Origin: JAGPHI01 sp036641735
GTDB lineage: Bacteria; Bacillota; Clostridia; Oscillospirales; Ruminococcaceae
DNA: 17,091 bases
Assembly: GCA_036641735.1 (NCBI GenBank)
Contig: JAVWEG010000049.1
Coordinates: 1 to 17,091 of the forward strand
Direction: 5' to 3'
Of this stretch, positions 1-5,282 are shown one piece after another. The position numbers were made by a program, and so were the translations under genes. Each line of letters begins with the position of its first letter. Position 1 is the first letter of the stretch. The notes below the pieces were generated by a model. It was not told the DNA's origin, did no database searches, and saw only the letters and a list, made by a program, of their open reading frames with translations.

Positions 1-49
1 AATTACTAAATTGCATTTTTGCTTTTCGTGTGTCAATGTTGTATTTTGC

Positions 50-74
50 ATTTATTCCACTTTGTGGAATAAAT
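50..74. repeat. Perfect 11-bp-arm palindrome downstream of parB
   Basis: Arms 50-60 and 64-74 are perfectly complementary around a 3-nt centre (core TTCCAC/GTGGAA). It lies about 30 bp past the parB stop. Neither strand has a T-run after it, so it is not a canonical Rho-independent terminator. It could be a weak terminator or a protein-binding site; because it adjoins parB, a ParB-type centromere site is possible but it does not resemble the chromosomal parS consensus. Only one copy was seen in the window. Confidence 0.55.
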
Positions 75-104
75 AGAATTGAAGCTTAGACAGACATTGA
101 ATTG

Positions 105-1085
105 TTAATCTGCATTTTCATTTTCGTGCCATTGCCTTAAAATTTCCAGTATTTTGTGTAACGCTTCTTTTTCATTAAGGCTTGGAAAGTATTCATCAAG
201 CATTGCTTGTGCTATTGTAAACTGAACAGTTTTAATTTTACTTGCATTGCTTTGTGCTTCTTTATTTTTAATAACTTTTTGTTTGATATTAAATGCAGTA
301 TTTAATATTTCATCACCTATTAATGATGAAGATATCTCCTTAGCATATTTCTTTAATGTAGCGGCAATTGTTGGTGTTAACTGTTTGTTTTCTTTTTCCA
401 TAAAAAGATATACAAGGCTTTGCTGCGTTTGTGAAAGACAAGAAATATCCGCCCCTGCATTAACGGTAATTTCTTTGTTATCAACGAGCTTTGCAAAATT
501 TTCATTAAGATTAAGTAAGCTTATATACTTATATATTTGTGTTTTACTCTCGCCAACTAATTCAGAAAGCTCGGCTGCCGAAGTGTTCGCTTGAAAATTT
601 TCTTGCGTTTCCATACTATTATCTTTTTTACCTGTTTTGCGTTTCATAGCATCAAGCTGCATTTTATATGCTGCCGCTTTTTCACTTGGCAGCAGCTCAT
701 CACGTTGGTTAAGGTTAGTATTTAGCATTATAAGCTCGGCTTCATCATCGCTTAGCCCCTCTTTTATAATTGCGGGGATTTTTTCTTTTGCGGCTAAACG
801 AGATGCGCGCGCTCTATTATGTCCTGCTAAAATTTGATATCCGCTAAATGTGTTCTCTGCACTTGCTGCTATTGGACGAACAATAATAGGGGATAGCACA
901 CCGTGTAATTTTATATCATCTGCAAGCTCTTGGAGCTTACTATCGCTATATGGCTTGAACGGCTGATTTTGCCATTCTATTAAATCGCATAATGAAATTT
1001 CTTTTATTCCCTCGTTGTCATTACCAAAAAGTTCATTAAATGCTGCTTTCGGGGTTTTTACCGATTTACTTAAATCTATATTCAT
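105..1085 (-). CDS. parB: ParB/RepB/Spo0J-family partition protein
   Basis: A 326-residue protein of the ParB family, which binds centromere-like DNA sites and works with a ParA ATPase to segregate plasmids, chromosomes or integrative elements. Seen here: the N-terminal ParB nuclease-like fold with the HGVLSPIIVRP segment (about residues 61-71) and the GHNRARA motif (88-94, equivalent to the GxRR/CTP-binding box). A conserved LNTNLNQRDELLPSEKA stretch follows, then a helix-turn-helix region around 168-200. The start ATG overlaps the stop of a truncated parA copy by 4 bp (ATGA), and an AAAGGA Shine-Dalgarno lies about 10 nt upstream inside that copy. Transcription probably reads through from parA about 1 kb upstream, since no own promoter is evident. 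The length and domain order suggest a plasmid/ICE-type ParB rather than the host's Spo0J. The function is inferred from the family. Confidence 0.9.
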   Translation of the reverse strand: MNIDLSKSVKTPKAAFNELFGNDNEGIKEISLCDLIEWQNQPFKPYSDSKLQELADDIKLHGVLSPIIVRPIAASAENTFSGYQILAGHNRARASRLAAKEKIPAIIKEGLSDDEAELIMLNTNLNQRDELLPSEKAAAYKMQLDAMKRKTGKKDNSMETQENFQANTSAAELSELVGESKTQIYKYISLLNLNENFAKLVDNKEITVNAGADISCLSQTQQSLVYLFMEKENKQLTPTIAATLKKYAKEISSSLIGDEILNTAFNIKQKVIKNKEAQSNASKIKTVQFTIAQAMLDEYFPSLNEKEALHKILEILRQWHENENAD

Positions 1086-1282
1086 TTTCTATTATTCCTT
1101 TCGCAAATATCGATTAGCTCATTTGCCACTGACGTATATGCACTGCCTAATCTTGAATGTGATAAAGACACTAAGCTTCTTTGCTCATATGTACTAATAG
1201 CCGCTTCGGCAAGGCGCGGTATTACGGTAGTGAATACATTATCGTAATTATTTCGAAGTGCTTTTTCTACGGCTTTTGACAT
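1082..1282 (-). pseudogene. Truncated second copy of the parA 3' end
   Basis: A 66-codon open frame identical to residues 197-262 of the complete ParA at 2037-2825 except for the last two residues (RK instead of KQ). The ATP-binding region (Walker A, A' and B) is absent, so it cannot act as a ParA ATPase. No Shine-Dalgarno precedes its ATG, which is simply an internal methionine of full-length ParA. It keeps the ATGA overlap with parB and carries parB's ribosome-binding site. It is best read as a remnant of the original parA-parB junction, left after another segment was placed between the two genes. Confidence 0.85.
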
Positions 1283-1288
1283 TGTGGT
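1083..1288. repeat. 206-bp direct repeat of the parA tail, copy next to parB
   Basis: It matches 2038-2243 at a constant offset of 955 bp, with three mismatches (positions 1087, 1089 and 1250). Homology stops sharply after 1288. The repeat covers the last 66 codons of parA, the Shine-Dalgarno site and the ATG of the following gene. The two copies are in direct orientation. Confidence 0.95.
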
Positions 1289-1301
1289 TTACTTGAAAAA
1301 A

Positions 1302-1310
1302 TGTTATATT
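1302..1310 (+). promoter_or_regulatory. Possible extended -10 promoter for the small membrane gene
   Basis: TGTTATATT matches an extended -10 (TGnTATAAT with one change). No -35 at a proper distance was found. The predicted transcript start, around 1317, would fall on the Shine-Dalgarno GGGAGG, giving almost no leader, so this is tentative. It lies just outside the repeat, in the unique inserted segment. Confidence 0.3.
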
Positions 1311-1329
1311 ATCTGGGAGGTGATTGAAT

Positions 1330-1716
1330 TTGAGTTTTGAAACTGCGGCGGTAGACACAAGCTTTTTTATTAGAGCCTATATTCTTACTTTTTTTAAAAT
1401 CCTTGTGTTTGTTACATTAATTGTGGCAATAGCAACATTTTTATTAAATCATTATGATGCTAACCGTTTATCTAAAGCTTTTATGAGTTCTTTTTTGTCA
1501 GCAAAAATTGTTATTTTATTCTTTAAATTTTTTGTCAGCACAACCACTGTTTGGTTGGTGTTTTTTTATGATTATGAAAATGCCTTGACTTCAATTGTTT
1601 TGCAAGATAAAATGCCAATTGCAACTCTTTTTTTAGGAATTTTATCAATATACGAAAGTTTAAGTGCCGTAGTTGAAATCATTTTAGAAGTGCTAGATAA
1701 ACTAAATAATCTCTAA
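1330..1716 (+). CDS. Small hydrophobic protein with three predicted membrane helices, unknown
   Basis: A protein of 128 residues that I do not recognise. Three hydrophobic segments are visible at about residues 16-39, 57-80 and 96-118, so an integral membrane protein is likely. Start choice: the GGGAGG Shine-Dalgarno at 1315-1320 is 9 nt from TTG 1330, but only 3 nt from the in-frame TTG at 1324, so 1330 is preferred; both are non-ATG starts. It is transcribed against the parA-parB operon, within the segment between the two parA-tail repeats, and its last 15 bp overlap tail-to-tail with the gene on the other strand. The strong Shine-Dalgarno and the coherent helices argue for a real gene. Holin-like, exclusion or toxin roles are conceivable for a small membrane protein on a mobile element, but nothing in the sequence proves one. 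Confidence 0.6.
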   Translation: MSFETAAVDTSFFIRAYILTFFKILVFVTLIVAIATFLLNHYDANRLSKAFMSSFLSAKIVILFFKFFVSTTTVWLVFFYDYENALTSIVLQDKMPIATLFLGILSIYESLSAVVEIILEVLDKLNNL

Positions 1717-2040
1717 TAAAATCAATGGCATACCAATTAAAAATAACGCTGCACAGCAGAACAAGACAAAATATTCCACAAGTCTTGCTTTTCTTTTTTG
1801 TTCGCCAATTGACGGAAAGTCGGGATATTCATACCCATATTTAGTGCGAACACGCTCAACCTCAAGTAAGTTCAGCTCAGATAATTTTGCTAGTGCAGGG
1901 TGTAATTCTCCAATTTGTATATGGTAAATATCTGAAGTTTCTAAATCAACAAATTTAATGTTGATTGAGTTATGTTCTTTATCTAAGCTTTCAATTGAAA
2001 TTTTACATAATGCGAAATAAGTTGTTTGATTTTTTGTCAT
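1702..2040 (-). CDS. Unknown protein with a C-terminal membrane anchor, in operon with parA
   Basis: A 112-residue protein of no family I can name. The first 80 or so residues are polar and look soluble; the stretch GELHPALAKLSELNLLEVE vaguely recalls the PALxxLexxGLi pattern of winged-helix regulators, but this is too weak to assign. Residues about 88-112 form a single hydrophobic tail, suggesting anchoring in the membrane by the C-terminus with the N-terminal part in the cytoplasm. Its ATG overlaps the parA stop as ATGA, and the parA tail supplies its Shine-Dalgarno (AAAGGA, 10 nt away), so it should be translationally coupled to parA. It occupies the place where parB would be expected. Confidence 0.7.
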   Translation of the reverse strand: MTKNQTTYFALCKISIESLDKEHNSINIKFVDLETSDIYHIQIGELHPALAKLSELNLLEVERVRTKYGYEYPDFPSIGEQKRKARLVEYFVLFCCAALFLIGMPLILLEII

Positions 2041-2825
2041 TGTTTATTATTCCTTTCGCAAATATCGATTAGCTCATTTGCCACTGACGTATATGCACTG
2101 CCTAATCTTGAATGTGATAAAGACACTAAGCTTCTTTGCTCATATGTACTAATAGCCGCTTCGGCAAGGCGCGGTATTACGGTAGTGAATACATTATCGT
2201 AATTGTTTCGAAGTGCTTTTTCTACGGCTTTTGACATTGTGGTGCGTTTGTCTACCATTGTTACAAGCAAGCCTACAAGCTGTAAATCGTGGTTCAACGT
2301 CCGCGCCCTATTAAATGTATCTATCGTGCTGCTTACGGCATCAAGACTGAATTTTTCAGCTTGTACCGGAATAATCACTCCGGTGCTTGCTGCAAAAGCA
2401 TTTACTACAAGTAAATCTAAGCTAGGGCGGCAATCTATTAATACGTAATCATAATTCTCCTTTATATGCTCGTCTTTCAAAAGCTCGGATAATACTTGCT
2501 GACTATTGCTTACAGTGCCAAGCACCGAAGTAATGCTGGCTAACATTTTGCTTGCCGGTATGAAATCAATGCTTTCTTTGCTACGGCATATTAAATGCTG
2601 ATAATCTACTGCGTATCCGCTTGCTTTGAAATACAGAGCATCGGATATTGTGCTGCTGTCTGATTTAGGCTCATAGCCTAAATAATCCGAAAGATTTGCT
2701 TGTTGGTCTAAATCTACCAAAAGTACACGCTTACCGAGCGCCGCTAAAGCAGCACCGATATTTACTGTTGATGTTGTTTTTCCTACACCACCCTTTTCAT
2801 TTGCTATTGCTATAATCTGTGTCAT
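2037..2825 (-). CDS. parA: ParA-family partition ATPase
   Basis: A 262-residue ATPase of the ParA/Soj/MinD superfamily, which binds nonspecific DNA in its ATP form and, stimulated by ParB, moves or anchors the cargo DNA. Visible: deviant Walker A KGGVGKTT (residues 11-18), Walker A' VDLDQQAN (37-44), Walker B VLIDCRP with D131, and the typical C-terminal PVQAEKFSLDA and RTTMSKAVEKAL regions. The length fits a small (type Ib/Soj-like) ParA without an N-terminal DNA-binding domain. A GTGAGG Shine-Dalgarno precedes the ATG. The last 66 codons are repeated next to parB. The leader carries a terminator-like hairpin (2855-2881), so expression may be attenuated. Confidence 0.93.
   Translation of the reverse strand: MTQIIAIANEKGGVGKTTSTVNIGAALAALGKRVLLVDLDQQANLSDYLGYEPKSDSSTISDALYFKASGYAVDYQHLICRSKESIDFIPASKMLASITSVLGTVSNSQQVLSELLKDEHIKENYDYVLIDCRPSLDLLVVNAFAASTGVIIPVQAEKFSLDAVSSTIDTFNRARTLNHDLQLVGLLVTMVDKRTTMSKAVEKALRNNYDNVFTTVIPRLAEAAISTYEQRSLVSLSHSRLGSAYTSVANELIDICERNNKQ
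2038..2243. repeat. 206-bp direct repeat of the parA tail, copy within intact parA
   Basis: Partner of 1083-1288, at 98-99% identity by direct count (3 differences in 206). It lies inside the intact parA and extends into the first codon of the downstream 112-residue gene. Of the three differences, two change the last two ParA residues and one is silent. Confidence 0.95.
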
Positions 2826-2854
2826 TTGCTTTTCCTCACTTTCATTTTTTGCAT

Positions 2855-2881
2855 ATAAAAAAGAGCCTTTTACAGGCTCTT
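2855..2881 (-). terminator. Rho-independent terminator in the parA leader
   Basis: Read on the minus strand: a 7-bp stem AAGAGCC/GGCTCTT with a 7-nt loop, followed by TTTTAT. The plus strand has no T-run, so it acts only on minus-strand transcripts. It lies 30 bp before the parA ATG and downstream of the likely parA promoter at 2904-2932, so it would attenuate parA transcription, or block transcripts coming from behind. Confidence 0.65.
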
Positions 2882-2892
2882 ATGCGCTAATG

Positions 2893-2901
2893 TACCTTGA
2901 C
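2893..2901. repeat. TACCTTGAC motif upstream of the integrase gene
   Basis: An exact 9-bp match to 3897-3905, and both copies are followed by TAAT (directly here, after AT at the other site). This pair flanks the integrase gene. It may be a binding site for the integrase or a regulator, but it could be chance. Confidence 0.3.
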
Positions 2902-2903
2902 TA

Positions 2904-2932
2904 ATTATATTGTCGCTCTACGATTGTTATAA
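2904..2932 (-). promoter_or_regulatory. Probable parA promoter
   Basis: On the minus strand a perfect TATAAT lies at 2909-2904, with a 17-nt spacer to a weak -35 TTATAA at 2932-2927. The predicted start is near 2897, leaving a leader of about 70 nt that contains the terminator hairpin. Its -35 overlaps the -10 of the divergent integrase promoter, so the two promoters probably compete or share a regulator. Confidence 0.5.
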
Positions 2933-2933
2933 A
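2925..2933 (+). promoter_or_regulatory. Probable extended -10 promoter of the integrase
   Basis: TGTTATAAA fits the extended -10 pattern TGnTATAAT with one change. No -35 at normal spacing is seen; the TTGACT at 2897-2902 is 25 nt away. The predicted start is near 2940, giving a leader of about 30 nt before the ATG at 2972. Confidence 0.4.
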
Positions 2934-2949
2934 GCGTAATTGCTTTATA
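2928..2949. repeat. 8-bp inverted repeat over the integrase -10
   Basis: TATAAAGC (2928-2935) and GCTTTATA (2942-2949) are perfect complements with a 6-nt centre. The left arm contains the integrase -10 and touches the parA -35. The position fits an operator for a repressor of one or both promoters, or a 5' hairpin of the integrase mRNA. Confidence 0.45.
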
Positions 2950-2971
2950 TATTATTTAAGGAGCGTTTTTA

Positions 2972-3895
2972 ATGAAAACTAGCAAAACTTCACCGACTTT
3001 TCAAGAGGTGGCTGATATGTTCAGAAACGAACACTTTGTATCTTTACAACCTAATACTGTTGCCGGATATAAGACTGCGCTGAACCAAGCCAAAAAATAT
3101 TTTGCAGATATTCCGATTTCTAAAATATCGTCAAAAAACGTAGAAACATATTTGCTGGATTATTCGTTGATTAGATTTAAAGGCGATGCGCCAGCAGCAA
3201 AAACCGTAAGAAACAGATTATTACTACTTAATATGCTATTTACTTATGCAATTAAAGAGGGAATAATTTGCACAAACCCTGCGGCGGTGGTACGTGTACC
3301 TAAAAATCTTGAAAAACATACAAGAGCATTTCCCACACCATTTGACATTAACGCTGTAATAGAAAACGTAAATGCCCCATTCGGATTGTTTTTCTTTTTA
3401 GCGTTATATACAGGCTGCCGCCGTGGGGAGCTGCTTGCCTTGCAATGGAAAGACATAAATTTTGAAGCTAGAGAAATATCAGTGTATAAATCGGTGTATT
3501 TTAGCGGTGATAAACCTTTTATAAAAAAGCCTAAAACCGAAAGCGGTATACGTAAAATAATTTTGCTAGATAAAGCCTATGACGTTTTATTAACAAGACG
3601 AGGTAAGCCGGATGCTTATATTTTAGGTAATGAAAATGGGGAGCTGCTAAAACACAAACAAACATCTACCCTCATTTCACAATATCGTGCAATCAGCAAT
3701 ACAAATATATGCGCTCACTCCTTGCGACATTATTTTTGCTCGGAATGTTTTGAAAGTGGGCTAGATGTGAAAATCACTCAATTACTTATGGGGCATAGCG
3801 ATGTTTCAACAACTTTAAATATATATACGCACATTCGAGAAAAAACATTATTGAAAGAAGCGCGTAAACTAAATTTCATTGATTTTGCGAATTAA
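2972..3895 (+). CDS. Tyrosine recombinase (phage/ICE-type integrase)
   Basis: A 307-residue site-specific recombinase. The N-terminal core-binding (SAM-like) domain covers about residues 8-100. The C-terminal catalytic domain carries the tyrosine-recombinase set: R150 in TGCRRGE, a beta-hairpin lysine near K188, H249 and R252 in AHSLRH, H275 in GHS, and the nucleophile Y285 in NIYTHI. All needed residues are present, so it is probably active. An AAGGAG Shine-Dalgarno lies 8 nt before the ATG. There is no separate arm-binding domain of the large Tn916 kind; the size fits a compact integrase. It lies about 70 bp from a tRNA 3' fragment, its presumed attachment site. No excisionase was identified nearby. 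It differs from host XerC/XerD by context. Confidence 0.93.
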   Translation: MKTSKTSPTFQEVADMFRNEHFVSLQPNTVAGYKTALNQAKKYFADIPISKISSKNVETYLLDYSLIRFKGDAPAAKTVRNRLLLLNMLFTYAIKEGIICTNPAAVVRVPKNLEKHTRAFPTPFDINAVIENVNAPFGLFFFLALYTGCRRGELLALQWKDINFEAREISVYKSVYFSGDKPFIKKPKTESGIRKIILLDKAYDVLLTRRGKPDAYILGNENGELLKHKQTSTLISQYRAISNTNICAHSLRHYFCSECFESGLDVKITQLLMGHSDVSTTLNIYTHIREKTLLKEARKLNFIDFAN

Positions 3896-3896
3896 C

Positions 3897-3905
3897 TACC
3901 TTGAC
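3897..3905. repeat. TACCTTGAC motif downstream of the integrase gene
   Basis: Second copy of the motif at 2893-2901, starting 2 bp after the integrase stop codon, between the gene and the tRNA scar. The 68 bp from here to the scar also contain TTAATTTTT twice (3907 and 3923) and a second TTGACA at 3937. These could be integrase arm sites, but none is certain. Confidence 0.3.
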
Positions 3906-3963
3906 ATTAATTTTTTCTTGTGTTAATTTTTAGTTGTTGACAGAAACTGGTTAAATGATAGTT

Positions 3964-3986
3964 TTCAAATCCCTAGCTCTCCGCCA
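3964..3986 (+). other. attR-like scar: orphan 3' end of a tRNA gene (probably tRNA-Ser)
   Basis: The sequence reads as a tRNA 3' end: T-loop TTCAAAT (3964-3970), 3' strand of the T-stem CCCTA (3971-3975), acceptor strand GCTCTCC (3976-3982), discriminator G and encoded CCA (3984-3986). An acceptor pairing with GGAGAGC and a G discriminator are typical of tRNA-Ser. The 5' T-stem strand matches only at three of five bases, and no D-arm, anticodon arm or 5' acceptor lies upstream, where the integrase gene ends. So this is a fragment, as left when an element integrates into a tRNA 3' end. The downstream terminator was probably that of the original tRNA gene. Confidence 0.72.
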
Positions 3987-4018
3987 AAAGCCGCTAATCT
4001 TTTGATTAGCGGCTTTTT
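3986..4018 (+). terminator. Strong Rho-independent terminator after the tRNA scar
   Basis: A 14-bp perfect stem (3986-3999 with 4004-4017) with a TTTT loop, GC-rich in the middle and ending in a T-run. It lies directly after the tRNA CCA, so it probably ended the original tRNA transcript. It now insulates the mobile element from the yicC operon. The A/T-rich ends make it potentially active in both directions. Confidence 0.88.
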
Positions 4019-4051
4019 ATATTGTAAATTATTCTGTGATGCTGTGTATAC

Positions 4052-4080
4052 TTGCAAAAGTATTAAAAAAAGTGTAAAAT
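4052..4080 (+). promoter_or_regulatory. Promoter of the yicC-remA-gmk operon
   Basis: -35 TTGCAA (4052-4057), 17-nt spacer, -10 TAAAAT (4075-4080): a good sigma-A-type promoter. The predicted start is near 4087, about 30 nt before the yicC start. It lies just past the tRNA terminator, so it is likely the first promoter of the chromosomal cluster. Confidence 0.65.
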
Positions 4081-4116
4081 GTACTAAATAGTATTAAGAT
4101 TAAGGCGGTGAATAAT

Positions 4117-4995
4117 TTGACATTAAGTATGACAGGATATGGTACAAGTACAGCACTTATGAATGGCAGAGATATTTCTGTTGAGATAAAGAGCGTTAAT
4201 TCAAGATATTTTGAATATTCGTCAAGGCTTGCACGTGGCTGCGCATTTATGGAAGACCGTTTTAAAAAGCTATTAAACACCAAAATTTCACGTGGTAAAG
4301 TAGAATTAACACTTACTATACAAAATATTGATGTTGACGATACACAAATAATTTTAAATAAAGATATAGCCAAAGCATATTGCGATGCAATACATAATAT
4401 GGCTAAAGAGTTTGAAATTGCAGATAATGTGTCGGCTTTAGATTTGGCAAGGTTCCCTGATGTGTTTACAGTTTGCAAAGCAAAACAAGATGAAGATGTG
4501 CTATGGAATGATGCGAGTAAAGTGGCATTTGATGCGCTACAGCGCTTTATCGAGATGCGTGCAGCAGAGGGAGCGAAGCTAAAAGAGGACATTTTAGTTA
4601 GGCTGACATTGCTTGAACAGGCAACGGATTTAATTGATGATAAAAACAGTACACGTATAGCAAAATACATTGAAAAACTAACGAATAGGTTGCGTGAGCT
4701 TTTAGAAGATAAAAACATAGACGATGCAAGAATAGTGCAAGAAGCGGCTTTATTTGCAGATAAAACAGCGGTAGATGAAGAAACAGTACGTCTACGTAGC
4801 CATATACATCAATTTAGAGATATATTGAATTTAGATGAGCCTGTGGGACGTAAGCTTGATTTTTTGACACAGGAATTAAACAGAGAAACCAATACTATAG
4901 GCAGTAAAGTGCAAGAACTGGAATTAACGCGTATTGTAGTAAATATGAAATCCGAAATAGAAAAAATACGTGAACAAATACAAAATATTGAATAA
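4117..4995 (+). CDS. yicC: YicC/YloC-family endoribonuclease
   Basis: A 292-residue member of the YicC family, a conserved bacterial endoribonuclease; E. coli YicC has been linked to degradation of the small RNA RyhB, and the B. subtilis relative is YloC. Seen: the N-terminal family signature SMTGYG, SVEIKSVNSRYFE, and the C-terminal GRKLDFLTQELNRETNTIGSK and EIEKIREQIQNIE blocks, all characteristic. Start: an AAGGCGGTGA Shine-Dalgarno (4102-4111) places initiation at TTG 4117, giving the short N-terminus before SMTGYG that the family has. The in-frame GTG at 4108 lies inside the Shine-Dalgarno. It is the first gene of the operon with remA and gmk, as in Bacillus and clostridia. Confidence 0.93.
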   Translation: MTLSMTGYGTSTALMNGRDISVEIKSVNSRYFEYSSRLARGCAFMEDRFKKLLNTKISRGKVELTLTIQNIDVDDTQIILNKDIAKAYCDAIHNMAKEFEIADNVSALDLARFPDVFTVCKAKQDEDVLWNDASKVAFDALQRFIEMRAAEGAKLKEDILVRLTLLEQATDLIDDKNSTRIAKYIEKLTNRLRELLEDKNIDDARIVQEAALFADKTAVDEETVRLRSHIHQFRDILNLDEPVGRKLDFLTQELNRETNTIGSKVQELELTRIVVNMKSEIEKIREQIQNIE

Positions 4996-5009
4996 TCAAG
5001 GAGAAAGTG

Positions 5010-5282
5010 ATGAAGCTCATCAATATCGGATTTGGTAATATGGTTAGTGCAAGCAGATTAATAGCTATTGTTAGCCCTGAATCTGCGCCTATCAAACGTA
5101 TAGTGCAAGAGGCAAGAGACAAGGGAGCGCTTATTGATGCAACATATGGCAGGCGCACAAGAGCTGTGATAATAATGGATTCCGATCACGTTGTTCTTTC
5201 GGCAGTGCAGCCGGAGACTGTAGCAAACAGGCTTACAGAGCCAAGTGAAGATATGGAGGACATAGAGTTAGATGATGAATAA
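5010..5282 (+). CDS. remA: RemA-family DNA-binding regulator
   Basis: A 90-residue RemA (DUF370) protein. In B. subtilis RemA is a DNA-binding activator of biofilm matrix genes and osmoprotection. The strongly conserved blocks NIGFGNMVSASR, VSPESAPIKR, LIDATYGRRTRAVIIMDSDHV and LSAVQPETVANR are all visible. AAGGAG at 4998-5003 is 6 nt from ATG 5010; an in-frame GTG at 5007 is too close to it. The acidic C-terminus overlaps gmk by 11 bp. It lies between yicC and gmk, the usual place in Firmicutes. The role in this organism is inferred. Confidence 0.94.
   Translation: MKLINIGFGNMVSASRLIAIVSPESAPIKRIVQEARDKGALIDATYGRRTRAVIIMDSDHVVLSAVQPETVANRLTEPSEDMEDIELDDE

Larger units (their letters stand above)
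1..3986. mobile_element. Right end of an integrative element with parA/parB and a tyrosine integrase
   Basis: The segment contains a partition-type ParA and ParB, two small membrane proteins and a tyrosine recombinase, and it ends in an orphan tRNA 3' end at 3964-3986. This layout, with the integrase next to a tRNA 3' fragment, is the standard signature of an element integrated by site-specific recombination into a tRNA gene. To the right, housekeeping genes begin at once. The left end lies outside the window; an intact tRNA-Ser carrying the same 3' end is predicted there. No conjugation, replication or phage structural genes are visible, so ICE, integrative plasmid or prophage-like element cannot be separated. 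The boundary is an inference from the tRNA scar. Confidence 0.75.

Noticed and set aside
247..837. Plus-strand open frames at 247-594 and 637-837
   Set aside because: They lie wholly opposite parB, have no Shine-Dalgarno and no family resemblance; they are shadows of the real gene.
2897..2933. TTGACT 2897-2902 as -35 of the integrase promoter
   Set aside because: The spacer to the -10 would be 25 nt, too long for a sigma-A promoter.
3896..3986. A complete tRNA gene ending at 3986
   Set aside because: Only the 3' quarter is present. No 5' acceptor GGAGAGC, D-arm or anticodon arm precedes it, and the 5' T-stem strand mismatches at two of five positions.
4108..4116. GTG 4108 as the yicC start
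   Set aside because: It is inside the AAGGCGGTGA ribosome-binding site; TTG 4117 has the right spacing and gives the family N-terminus.
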